Assembly: GCA_002477595.1 (NCBI GenBank)
Contig: DLQN01000094.1
Coordinates: 8,284 to 27,629 of the forward strand
DNA length: 19,346 nucleotides
Origin: Roseivirga sp. UBA7431
GTDB taxonomy: Bacteria > Bacteroidota > Bacteroidia > Cytophagales > Cyclobacteriaceae
Direction of reading: 5' to 3'
The translations under genes were made by a program, and so were the position numbers. Positions 6,209 to 13,140 of this stretch are shown here, one piece after another; within the stretch, counting starts at the first letter, position 1, and each line of letters begins with the position of its first letter. The notes under the pieces are model-generated. The model did no database searches. It saw only the letters and a program-made list of their open reading frames with translations, and was not told the origin of the DNA.

Positions 6209-7336
6209 ATGCATTTTGATTACGTCTTTATTGGTGCTGGATTATCTAATCTGAGTTTATTACATCAGATGAGCAGCTACGATTTCTTTAAAGACAAGAC
6301 AATCGCCATTATCGAACCATCCGATAAAGATCAAAATGACAGAACTTGGTGTTTATGGTCTAAATTACCGCCTCGGTATACTTCCGTAAGCACATCTTGG
6401 AACAGTCTCGTTTTTAAGTCATCCTCCTTTCATAAGGAACAAAACATATCTCCTTACAAATATTATCACGTAGCGAGCAAGGATTTTTATGAAGAAACAA
6501 TTGGGGAAATTTCTAGATACCTCAAACCGAGATGGTTCAAGCACTCTTTGAAATCAGTTAAATTTTCGGCAATAAAAGCATCCCTAACCCTAGATAATGA
6601 CGAAATTATTTCGGCAGGCTTTGTATTTAATAGTAGTTTCAAATTTTCCGGTAATAATATCAACTCAGAAGGCTTAAAACAGCACTTCTACGGGTTCAAG
6701 ATAAAAACAGCGGATAAAGACTTGCCTGTTGATGCCGTTCATTTGATGGATTTTAGTTTAAATACTGACCAGTCGGTTGTCCAATTTGGCTATATCCTAC
6801 CTTTTAACGCCAAAGAGGCTTTAATAGAGTACACTGAATTTTCTGATCAATTGAGAAGTAAGGACGAGTATAAAGTACTTGTCACAGACTATCTAAGGCA
6901 ACTGGGCATTCATGAATTCGAAGTGAAAGAAACTGAGTTTGGGGCTATTCCAATGTCAGACAATCCCTTCAAGGACAGATTAAACGATCTATTTATCAAT
7001 GTCGGTTCAGCCGGAGGATTAACAAAGCCAACAACAGGTTATACATTTCAATACATCCAAAAGGATTGTCAAAATGTAATCAAGGCCTTACTGAGTGGGG
7101 CTAAAATACCTGTAAGATCTAGCCAAAAGCGATTTAAATTTTATGACCGATTACTACTGAGAATAATAAAGAAAGAGCCCCAGCTCGTTCAGACTATTAT
7201 GGAGAAGCTGTTCTCGAGAAATAAATTTAAGAGCGTATTAAAGTTTTTGGATGAAGAAAGCTCTTTATTAGAAGAAATTAGAATTTTTATGAGCATACCA
7301 TGGAAGCCTTTCTTAAAAAGTCTTTTCAGGGCTTAG
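6209..7336 (+). CDS. crtY: Lycopene beta-cyclase (CrtY/CrtL family)
   Basis: This flavoprotein of about 375 residues would cyclise both ends of lycopene to give beta-carotene. The N-terminus MHFDYVFIGAGLSNLSLL is the dinucleotide-binding beta-alpha-beta fold with GxGxxN spacing. It is followed by an acidic IIEP strand end and the DRTWCLW motif typical of lycopene cyclases. NVGSAGGLTKPTTGYTF (about residues 268-284) is the second conserved family region. I chose ATG 6209 over ATG 6185, because the upstream ATG lies in the rhodopsin terminator stem and would add a non-family stretch of eight residues. The gene overlaps the next by 37 bases. Genes for the earlier carotenoid steps (crtE, crtB, crtI) are not in the window. 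Confidence 0.85.
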   Translation: MHFDYVFIGAGLSNLSLLHQMSSYDFFKDKTIAIIEPSDKDQNDRTWCLWSKLPPRYTSVSTSWNSLVFKSSSFHKEQNISPYKYYHVASKDFYEETIGEISRYLKPRWFKHSLKSVKFSAIKASLTLDNDEIISAGFVFNSSFKFSGNNINSEGLKQHFYGFKIKTADKDLPVDAVHLMDFSLNTDQSVVQFGYILPFNAKEALIEYTEFSDQLRSKDEYKVLVTDYLRQLGIHEFEVKETEFGAIPMSDNPFKDRLNDLFINVGSAGGLTKPTTGYTFQYIQKDCQNVIKALLSGAKIPVRSSQKRFKFYDRLLLRIIKKEPQLVQTIMEKLFSRNKFKSVLKFLDEESSLLEEIRIFMSIPWKPFLKSLFRA

Positions 7337-8247
7337 ATTTTTTTTATCCTGTCACCCGTCTTTATATCATTGCTTTAGGCATTGTCATCGCGTTTTTGCC
7401 GATGACAGAGCTATTGGAATTGATCCTTTCCATTGTGCTCATCGGTACTATCGGATTGATGCATGGAGCCACCGATCACATCCTATTCATTAATTATCGA
7501 AAACTCAATCAGCAAACGCCAATTCCAAGAGAGTTTTTCTATGTCTATTTGGGTATTTTATTGGCAATGGGACTCGTTTGGTTTATTCTTCCTTTGGGCG
7601 CGGTTATCCTTTTTGTACTCTTTTCATGCTACCATTTCGGACAAACACAATTGCAATACCTTCCCATTTCTGAAGCCAAAGGCCAAAAGAAATTTCTTTA
7701 TGCGCTGTGGGGATTTATTGCATTGTTAGCGATTGTGCTCTTTAATAGCAAAGAGACTACTGAGCTTCTCAAACCATTTCTCGCGGAAGAACTTTTGCAG
7801 CCATTTTTTGAATTCAGATGGTTCATCGTTGGTTTTGGGGCTGTTTTTTTTACGATAGCCATCTTGCTAGTGAAGGCTAAGCGAAAATGGAAATTTATAG
7901 CATTTGAACTTGTGGAATTAGGAGTGATCTTACTTATTTCTTATCACTCAAGTTTATTATTAAGCTTTGCCCTGTTCTTTGGTTTATGGCATAGCTTGAG
8001 GGCGAGCCAAGTTCAAATTGATAAACTGGCGCTAAAAGGTAAGTTTACCACCAAGGACTTTATCATTAAGAGTCTGCCTTTTACATTGATGAGCCTTTTT
8101 GGGATAGCTATATTGCTTCTGATCAATACCAAGCTTGAATTGGATATTCACCCATTTATGATCTTTTTGATTGCTGTGTCTGTCTTAACTATGCCGCATA
8201 TGTTTGTCTATGAAAAGTTTTATGGCTTTCATGATAGTCATGAGTAG
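7300..8247 (+). CDS. blh: Blh/Brp-family beta-carotene 15,15'-dioxygenase
   Basis: This 315-residue integral membrane protein of the Brp/Blh family cleaves beta-carotene into two retinals, supplying the rhodopsin chromophore. It has several hydrophobic helices and the family His motifs: LMHGATDH (His55, His60), SCYHFGQ (His112), LWHSLRAS (His231) and MPH (His300). His55 and His112 are 57 residues apart, as I recall for the iron ligands of a characterised marine Blh. A second His four residues after His231 is not present (Ala235). The start at ATG 7300 lies inside crtY and gives the two genes a 37-base overlap, pointing to translational coupling. The next in-frame ATG (7399) would remove the first membrane helix. 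The stop lies 6 bases from the convergent oxyR stop. Confidence 0.87.
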   Translation: MEAFLKKSFQGLDFFYPVTRLYIIALGIVIAFLPMTELLELILSIVLIGTIGLMHGATDHILFINYRKLNQQTPIPREFFYVYLGILLAMGLVWFILPLGAVILFVLFSCYHFGQTQLQYLPISEAKGQKKFLYALWGFIALLAIVLFNSKETTELLKPFLAEELLQPFFEFRWFIVGFGAVFFTIAILLVKAKRKWKFIAFELVELGVILLISYHSSLLLSFALFFGLWHSLRASQVQIDKLALKGKFTTKDFIIKSLPFTLMSLFGIAILLLINTKLELDIHPFMIFLIAVSVLTMPHMFVYEKFYGFHDSHE

Positions 8248-8253
8248 GCTGAA

Positions 8254-9186
8254 CTACCTCCATTTAATGCGGTTATAGGTTTTTGCTTTGCTAAATTGTG
8301 AAGGGATGTTCTGAAGGATAGATTCTTTGATCATCTCAAGAATAGCTTCCTTATTAAAACTTTGATGTACCACCATACTGATCTCTCTGCTGGGTTCAGG
8401 TTTATCAAATCGTTTGATTTTTGCATCTGTATTTAGCGTGTCAATGACCGATAACTCTGGTACTAGTGTATAGCCCATGTTGTTTTTCACCAAGTTCTTC
8501 AAGGTCTCTATTGATCCACTTTCGTAGCTAAGGTTGTTATTGCTGGAATTTTTCTTTTGCCGACAAACACTCAATACCTGATTTCGTAAACAATGGCCTT
8601 GGTTGAGCAACCAAAGTCCTTTTTCTGGTAAGTCAGAAGGTTGAATATGCTGTTTAGTGAATAATGGGTGTTCTTCTGAGCTGTATATGAGGAAGGGTTC
8701 ATTATATAAGGGAATTTCTCTCAGACTGTTTTCGTCTAATGGTGTAGCTAAAATTCCGATATCGAGCAAGTCATTTTTCAGGTCTACTATAATCTGCTCT
8801 GATTCAATTTCTCTAATAACCAGATGAATTTTAGGGTTTGCATCAATAAATTGCTTCAGAAATCGGGGCATCAAATAGGGGGCAACAGTTGGAATAACTC
8901 CTATCCTGAAGGTGCCACTTAGATCATCTTTTTCCTTATTGATAAAGGATTTTAAGCCATTCACTTCTCTCAGAATCTGCCGGGCGCTCTCTATAACTTT
9001 AAGGCCTGTTTTAGTAGGTTCAATGGGATGCTTTGATCTATCAAAAATTTGCAAGCCCATCTCGGTCTCGAGCTTTTTAATCTGTAATGTCAATGTGGGT
9101 TGGGTTACGAAGCAACTCTCCGCAGCATTCACAAAGTGCCTATGGGTATCAAGTGCAAGAATGTACTCTAACTGTTGTAATGTCAT
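8254..9186 (-). CDS. oxyR: Hydrogen peroxide-sensing LysR-type regulator OxyR
   Basis: This 310-residue LysR-family regulator has an N-terminal winged helix-turn-helix (about residues 1-60: LEYILALDTHRHFVNAAESC, then TQPTLTLQIKKLE). A periplasmic-binding-protein-like sensor domain starts near residue 90. The sensor holds GHCLRNQVLSVC with Cys199 and Cys208, which fall at exactly the E. coli OxyR positions that form the peroxide-induced disulfide. The gene is transcribed away from dps, a classical OxyR target, and the intergenic region holds an OxyR-like operator. The start codon abuts the palindrome, suggesting autoregulation. Confidence 0.93.
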   Translation of the reverse strand: MTLQQLEYILALDTHRHFVNAAESCFVTQPTLTLQIKKLETEMGLQIFDRSKHPIEPTKTGLKVIESARQILREVNGLKSFINKEKDDLSGTFRIGVIPTVAPYLMPRFLKQFIDANPKIHLVIREIESEQIIVDLKNDLLDIGILATPLDENSLREIPLYNEPFLIYSSEEHPLFTKQHIQPSDLPEKGLWLLNQGHCLRNQVLSVCRQKKNSSNNNLSYESGSIETLKNLVKNNMGYTLVPELSVIDTLNTDAKIKRFDKPEPSREISMVVHQSFNKEAILEMIKESILQNIPSQFSKAKTYNRIKWR

Positions 9187-9223
9187 ATAGATAAAATCTA
9201 TATCAAATCTATGAACATATAAA
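9185..9223. promoter_or_regulatory. Probable OxyR operator overlapping the oxyR promoter
   Basis: ATATAGAT (9185-9192) and ATCTATAT (9196-9203) form a perfect 8-bp inverted repeat with an AAA spacer. Within it, ATAG-N7-CTAT (9187-9201) is exactly one half of the OxyR consensus. AAATCTAT at 9194-9201 recurs at 9205-9212, an 11-bp period that places the second copy on the same helix face. On the minus strand, TAGATTTG (9211-9204) is a perfect TAnnTTTG -7 box. The predicted oxyR transcription start therefore falls inside the palindrome. No clear -33 TTTG is seen. Confidence 0.65.
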
Positions 9224-9278
9224 TTATAAATGAAGTTGTATAGTTAAGAATCGTTAAGTGAATCAAAAAAATAGAAAT

Positions 9279-9731
9279 ATGGAAACTTTACAACACAATA
9301 GGGTAGTAGAAAAACTGAATCAATTATTGATCAACTACCAAGTACATTACCAAAACTTAAGACTGTTTCATTGGAATGTAAAAGGTCCCTTTTTCTTCAT
9401 TCTTCATGAGAAATTCGAGGAGTTGTATAACGAAGCTGCTTTAAAAATTGATGAGGTGGCTGAACGCGTTCTTGCATTAAATGGAATCCCTAAAGGTTCA
9501 TTGAAGAATATCCTAGCCAATGCTAATATAGAATCTCATGCTGAGATCATGGAGGCGAATGCTATGGTTGAAGCAATTATTGATGCTAACAAAGTACTAG
9601 TAAACAATTTAGAGGATCTACTGAAAGAAGCCAATGAGGCTGGAGATGAAGGTACATTGGATATCTTTACCAGCTACATTCAAGAATTACAAAAGCAGAA
9701 CTGGATGTTAAAATCATTTCTAAATAACTAG
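9279..9731 (+). CDS. dps: Dps family DNA-protecting ferritin-like protein
   Basis: This 150-residue four-helix-bundle protein forms dodecamers, oxidises Fe(II) with hydrogen peroxide and stores the iron, protecting DNA. The inter-subunit ferroxidase residues are all visible: His31 in FHWNVKG, His43 in LHEKFEELY, and Asp58 and Glu62 in KIDEVAERV. The length is normal, with little N-terminal extension, so direct DNA binding by a basic tail is unlikely. I chose ATG 9279, which gives the usual start METLQHN; a GTG at 9258 could add seven residues. It is divergent from oxyR and is its likely target. A thioesterase gene begins 3 bases after its stop. Confidence 0.93.
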   Translation: METLQHNRVVEKLNQLLINYQVHYQNLRLFHWNVKGPFFFILHEKFEELYNEAALKIDEVAERVLALNGIPKGSLKNILANANIESHAEIMEANAMVEAIIDANKVLVNNLEDLLKEANEAGDEGTLDIFTSYIQELQKQNWMLKSFLNN

Positions 9732-9734
9732 TCT

Positions 9735-10115
9735 ATGAATTTTCACACGCGTAAATGGGTAAAACCTGAAGATCTAAATCCGAACGGAACATTGTTCGGA
9801 GGACGATTACTAGAATGGATTGATGAGGAAGCCGCTTTATACACTATTGTTCAGCTTGAAAACAAGCGGATTGTCACCAAGTTCATGTCTGAGATCAATT
9901 TTATTAACGCACCAGTTCAAGGCGATATCATCGAGATTGGAATCGAGGCTATTGTTTTCGGCAAGTCTTCTATGACCATGCGCTGCGAAGTGAGAAACAA
10001 GTTAACAAGGGAGGAGATACTCAGCATTGATCGTATTGTGATGGTGAATTTGGGGCCTGATGGCAACTCTGCCCCACATGGAAAAACTAAAGTGGAGTAT
10101 GTAGCGAATAGGTAG
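9735..10115 (+). CDS. Hotdog-fold acyl-CoA thioesterase (YciA/BFIT type)
   Basis: This 126-residue single hotdog domain would hydrolyse acyl-CoA to a free acid and CoA in the cytosol. NPNGTLFGGRLLEWID (residues 16-31) matches the family motif N-x-x-G-x-x-FGG-x-x-x-x-x-x-D, which spans the central helix and catalytic Asp. SEINFINAPVQGDIIEI (52-68) is the second conserved strand pair. The length matches short YciA-type enzymes. Substrate preference cannot be told. It lies 3 bases after dps and shares its terminator, so it is probably cotranscribed with a peroxide-stress gene. Confidence 0.85.
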   Translation: MNFHTRKWVKPEDLNPNGTLFGGRLLEWIDEEAALYTIVQLENKRIVTKFMSEINFINAPVQGDIIEIGIEAIVFGKSSMTMRCEVRNKLTREEILSIDRIVMVNLGPDGNSAPHGKTKVEYVANR

Positions 10116-10141
10116 GAAGACTAAGCCAATTACTGATAAAG

Positions 10142-10167
10142 AGGAAAGGACGGACTCTTTCCTTTTT
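10142..10167 (+). terminator. Intrinsic terminator after the dps-thioesterase pair
   Basis: AGGAAAG (10142-10148) and CTTTCCT (10157-10163) form a 7-bp stem with an 8-base loop, followed by TTTTT. The T-run overlaps the rsgA stop codon on the other strand. Confidence 0.65.
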
Positions 10168-11089
10168 ACCTTCTGTTATCATAATCTTCTAAAATGCTTA
10201 GATAACTATGGTACCTAGACACCTCGATTGTTCCTGCTTCTAATGCTTCTAGAACCTGGCAGCCAGGTTCGTTGGTGTGCAGGCAATTATTGAATTTGCA
10301 TTGCCCTAAGTAGGCGCGCATTTCGGGGAAATAATGGCTAATCTCAGTGGCTTGCATATCTACCAAGCCCAGTTCTTTAATGCCTGGGGTATCGATAATC
10401 TTAGTCAGATTATCCATTTCAAACATCTCAGCAAAAGTAGTGGTGTGGGTACCTTTATTCGCATAAGTAGAGACTTCCCCAGTTTTTTGTACCTGCCCTG
10501 GTACAAGGATATTGAGTAGGGTAGATTTGCCCACGCCAGAGTGCCCTGCAATCAGGGTAGTTTTATCCTTTAATAAGCCAGTAAGCTCTAAGATACCTTC
10601 TTCGTCTAGCACTGAAATTAAACTCCCACGATAACCAATTGACTCGTACATCTCTATGAGCTCATGGCAAAAATCAATACCTGCTTGGTTGAGCAAATCC
10701 TTTTTATTGAAAACAACCAACGCGGGAATTCTAAAAGATTCGGCACTGACCAAGAAACGATCTATAAAGCCCAAGGACGTTTTTGGGAAGGTCACAGTGG
10801 CTAATAACAAGGCTTGATCTACATTGGAGGCAAGTATATGTGAGAAACCGGTCTTTCTCGTTGACTTTCGGATGATGTAGTTCGTCTTTGGATGAAGTTG
10901 TGTGATCACCGCGGAATTATCTCCTTTTTCTTCTTCTTCAATCTCTACCCAATCACCCACGGCAACAGGGTTATTGATCTTAATACCCTCCATCTTAAAC
11001 TTGCCACGTAGTCGGCTGCGAAATACTTTTCCGGCTTCAGTTTTTACTTCGTACCAACTGCCTGTCGATTTGATTACCTGTCCTTTCAT
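10166..11089 (-). CDS. rsgA: Ribosome small-subunit maturation GTPase RsgA
   Basis: This 307-residue circularly permuted GTPase acts in late 30S subunit assembly. An N-terminal OB-fold (about residues 1-70) precedes the permuted G domain, in which G4 (NKKD, 128-131) comes before G1 (GHSGVGKST, 182-190) and G3 (DTPG, 233-236). A C-terminal zinc-binding motif uses Cys264, Cys269, His271 and Cys277. The domain order and length are diagnostic. The gene follows waaA by a single base on the minus strand, so the two form an operon. Confidence 0.96.
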   Translation of the reverse strand: MKGQVIKSTGSWYEVKTEAGKVFRSRLRGKFKMEGIKINNPVAVGDWVEIEEEEKGDNSAVITQLHPKTNYIIRKSTRKTGFSHILASNVDQALLLATVTFPKTSLGFIDRFLVSAESFRIPALVVFNKKDLLNQAGIDFCHELIEMYESIGYRGSLISVLDEEGILELTGLLKDKTTLIAGHSGVGKSTLLNILVPGQVQKTGEVSTYANKGTHTTTFAEMFEMDNLTKIIDTPGIKELGLVDMQATEISHYFPEMRAYLGQCKFNNCLHTNEPGCQVLEALEAGTIEVSRYHSYLSILEDYDNRR

Positions 11090-11090
11090 G

Positions 11091-12326
11091 CTATTCGTTT
11101 TTCAAGTAATCGAGTATGTGTTCAGTTGCCCCAGCATGTTCTTGGATATATTGCTTGCAAATATGAGAGGTTTTAGACCTGAATGTATTGTCCTTATTTA
11201 GTTTCTCTAAAATTTCAGATGCGTTAGCCATTGAAGCCACACTGAAAGCCCCTCCTAATTTTTGTAATTCAATCGACTCAGGAAATTTTTCAAGGCCCTT
11301 ATTACCAAAAACTACGGGTAAGCCGAAAGCTACAGCTTCTAATATATTATGTAAACCGTCACCAAAGGCACCTCCTATAAAGGCAAAACTACCGTATTGA
11401 TAGACTGAGGACAACATATTCATCGTATCAAGTATCAAGACTTCTGTAGCTTCTGGAATGATTTCGTTACTAGAATATCTATGGACTGACTTAGTCAAGC
11501 CTGTGGTCACCTTCCTTACGCTTGCCTCATCGATCATGTGAGGAGCGATGATAAATTTCAATCCACTTGCCGAAGTATTGATAAACTCTAGTATCACTTG
11601 CATGTCGCTCGGCCAGGCACTACCAATAATCATTAACTGATCATTGCCTTTAAACTTTTGGATACTTGGGTAAGTCTCAGGCTTGGCAATGGTCTTAATG
11701 ACGCGATCGAAACGAGTATCCCCAGATATGCTAGCAGCCTCAATTCCAATGGTTTTAAGTAACTCAAGTGAAGATTCGTTTTGAACAAATGTATGATTGA
11801 AGAAGGCAAGCATTTTCCTATGAAAGCTTCCATATGGCTTAAAGAAAATATGATTTGCAGTAAATAGTGCTGAAATGCTATAAAGTGGGATGCTCCTTTG
11901 GTTCGCTTCATTTAAATAATGAAACCAGTATTCGTATTTGATAAAGAAGACCTTCGTTGGGTTTACCACATCAAAAAAACGCTTTGCATGCGACCGTGTA
12001 TCTATGGGTAAGTAAAAAATAAAGTCAGCAATTGGATGCTGCTTTCTTTGCTCATAGCCAGAGGGAGAGAAGAAGGTCACTAAAATTTTATGGGATGGGA
12101 AAGCTTTGCGATAGGCTTCCATAACTGGCAACCCCTGTTCAAACTCTCCGAGTGAGGCTGCATGAAACCAAGCAATAGGCGATGTATTTTGAATAAGAGC
12201 ATGCTTTAATGCTATAAAAAGCCCCTTCCTCCCCGCCAAGAAGTTCTTTGCTTTCACATTAAAGGGAGAGGCAATTCGAATCAAAAAATAATAAAACCTG
12301 ATGCCCAGGTTATACAAGAAGATCAT
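11091..12326 (-). CDS. waaA: 3-deoxy-D-manno-octulosonic acid (Kdo) transferase
   Basis: This 411-residue GT-B enzyme transfers Kdo from CMP-Kdo to the lipid A precursor on the cytoplasmic face of the inner membrane. An N-terminal hydrophobic stretch (residues 3-20) anchors it. HAASLGEFEQG (55-65) holds the catalytic Glu61, matching the conserved SLGE base. KYEYWFHYL, SGDTRFDRV and FGDGLHNILEAVAFGLPVVFG are the other family motifs. Whether it adds one or more Kdo residues cannot be read from sequence. It shows that the organism makes a Kdo-containing lipopolysaccharide. It is upstream of rsgA in the same operon. Confidence 0.95.
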   Translation of the reverse strand: MIFLYNLGIRFYYFLIRIASPFNVKAKNFLAGRKGLFIALKHALIQNTSPIAWFHAASLGEFEQGLPVMEAYRKAFPSHKILVTFFSPSGYEQRKQHPIADFIFYLPIDTRSHAKRFFDVVNPTKVFFIKYEYWFHYLNEANQRSIPLYSISALFTANHIFFKPYGSFHRKMLAFFNHTFVQNESSLELLKTIGIEAASISGDTRFDRVIKTIAKPETYPSIQKFKGNDQLMIIGSAWPSDMQVILEFINTSASGLKFIIAPHMIDEASVRKVTTGLTKSVHRYSSNEIIPEATEVLILDTMNMLSSVYQYGSFAFIGGAFGDGLHNILEAVAFGLPVVFGNKGLEKFPESIELQKLGGAFSVASMANASEILEKLNKDNTFRSKTSHICKQYIQEHAGATEHILDYLKNE

Positions 12327-12403
12327 TGACTACAAAAATAGGAAACTGAGAAGATACTCTTTCAGTAAATGCGCTTTATGATCTAAAAACAAGATTTTGT
12401 AGA

Positions 12404-12481
12404 AAAATTGCATCCCCTACAGTAACTCTCTTCAAGAGTGGACCTCAAATTTTGCTACTTTCGTAGAGGAGATGCAATTTT
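12404..12481. repeat. Long inverted repeat between waaA and a lipoprotein gene
   Basis: AAAATTGCATC (12404-12414) and GATGCAATTTT (12471-12481) are perfect 11-bp arms 56 bases apart, and the match continues imperfectly inward (CCTAC against GTAGAGG). A small hairpin ACTCT/AGAGT lies within the spacer (12425-12439). TACTTTCG at 12456-12463, inside the spacer, is one base from the TAnnTTTG promoter box. The element may be an operator or an RNA structure at the head of the 12528 gene. Confidence 0.4.
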
Positions 12482-12527
12482 AAGCTTCTCATTATTTTAA
12501 ACTCTTATGTACTAAACACCAAAATCA

Positions 12528-13121
12528 ATGCGCAAAATTTTTTATCTAATTGCCTGCATGCCCGTCATCCTTTGGGGATGTGGTGACGCAGGTGTTCAAT
12601 CAGATGTTTCTAAAAACATTGAGATTGATCCGATTTCTGTGCAGCTATCTGTGCCTGCTATTGCAGTGGGTGTACTAGTTCCACAAATACCACCAATTTC
12701 GGTTAACACGGGACAGATTAACTTGGGATCTGATGACTTCGATGAATATTTGGAGGACACCGAGCGATTCACTATCAACAAAATGTCTTATACAATCGAT
12801 AATTTCCCAGCAGGGAGTTCGGCTGATTTGGTGATTGATATGACGATTCAGATTCAAGGAGAAAGCTCGCAAGACCTTCTATCAATTAGAATTGACAATG
12901 TCCAGAACAATCCCGTCAATGTGCTTTTATTTGATAAGGACGCTCCTGGTTTGGTGAGTACTGCCGCAATTGCTAGCCTAGAGCAAGCCTTAAAGAACGG
13001 CACGTCTTTTCAAGTTGAAATGACAATTGTAGGTGAGGATGTTACCCTCCAGTCGCAAGATGTTGATTTTGACTTCATTTTTCAATTTGACGTAACGGCT
13101 AGAATACAGCTACTAGATTAA
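12528..13121 (+). CDS. Predicted lipoprotein of unknown function
   Basis: I do not recognise the family. The 197-residue protein has a lipoprotein signal peptide: basic MRK, a hydrophobic core, and a lipobox LWGC with Cys18 as the lipid-modified residue, followed by Gly-Asp. The mature part is acidic, rich in beta-prone segments and lacks further Cys. It alternates hydrophobic and polar residues (for example LVIDMTIQIQG and VDFDFIFQFDVTARIQL), which suggests an all-beta domain. It is 19 bases from the next gene, an outer-membrane protein, so the two are probably expressed together and may act together at the outer membrane. Confidence 0.72.
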   Translation: MRKIFYLIACMPVILWGCGDAGVQSDVSKNIEIDPISVQLSVPAIAVGVLVPQIPPISVNTGQINLGSDDFDEYLEDTERFTINKMSYTIDNFPAGSSADLVIDMTIQIQGESSQDLLSIRIDNVQNNPVNVLLFDKDAPGLVSTAAIASLEQALKNGTSFQVEMTIVGEDVTLQSQDVDFDFIFQFDVTARIQLLD

Positions 13122-13140
13122 TCCTCAAAACATCGACAAC

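Noticed and set aside
9258..9278. GTG start for Dps giving seven extra residues.
   Set aside because: The ATG at 9279 gives the usual Dps start and correct spacing to the ferroxidase residues; the extension has no family support.
12333..12340. TATTTTTG on the minus strand as a -7 box for waaA.
   Set aside because: It would place the transcription start at or after the waaA start codon, and no -33 element is seen.
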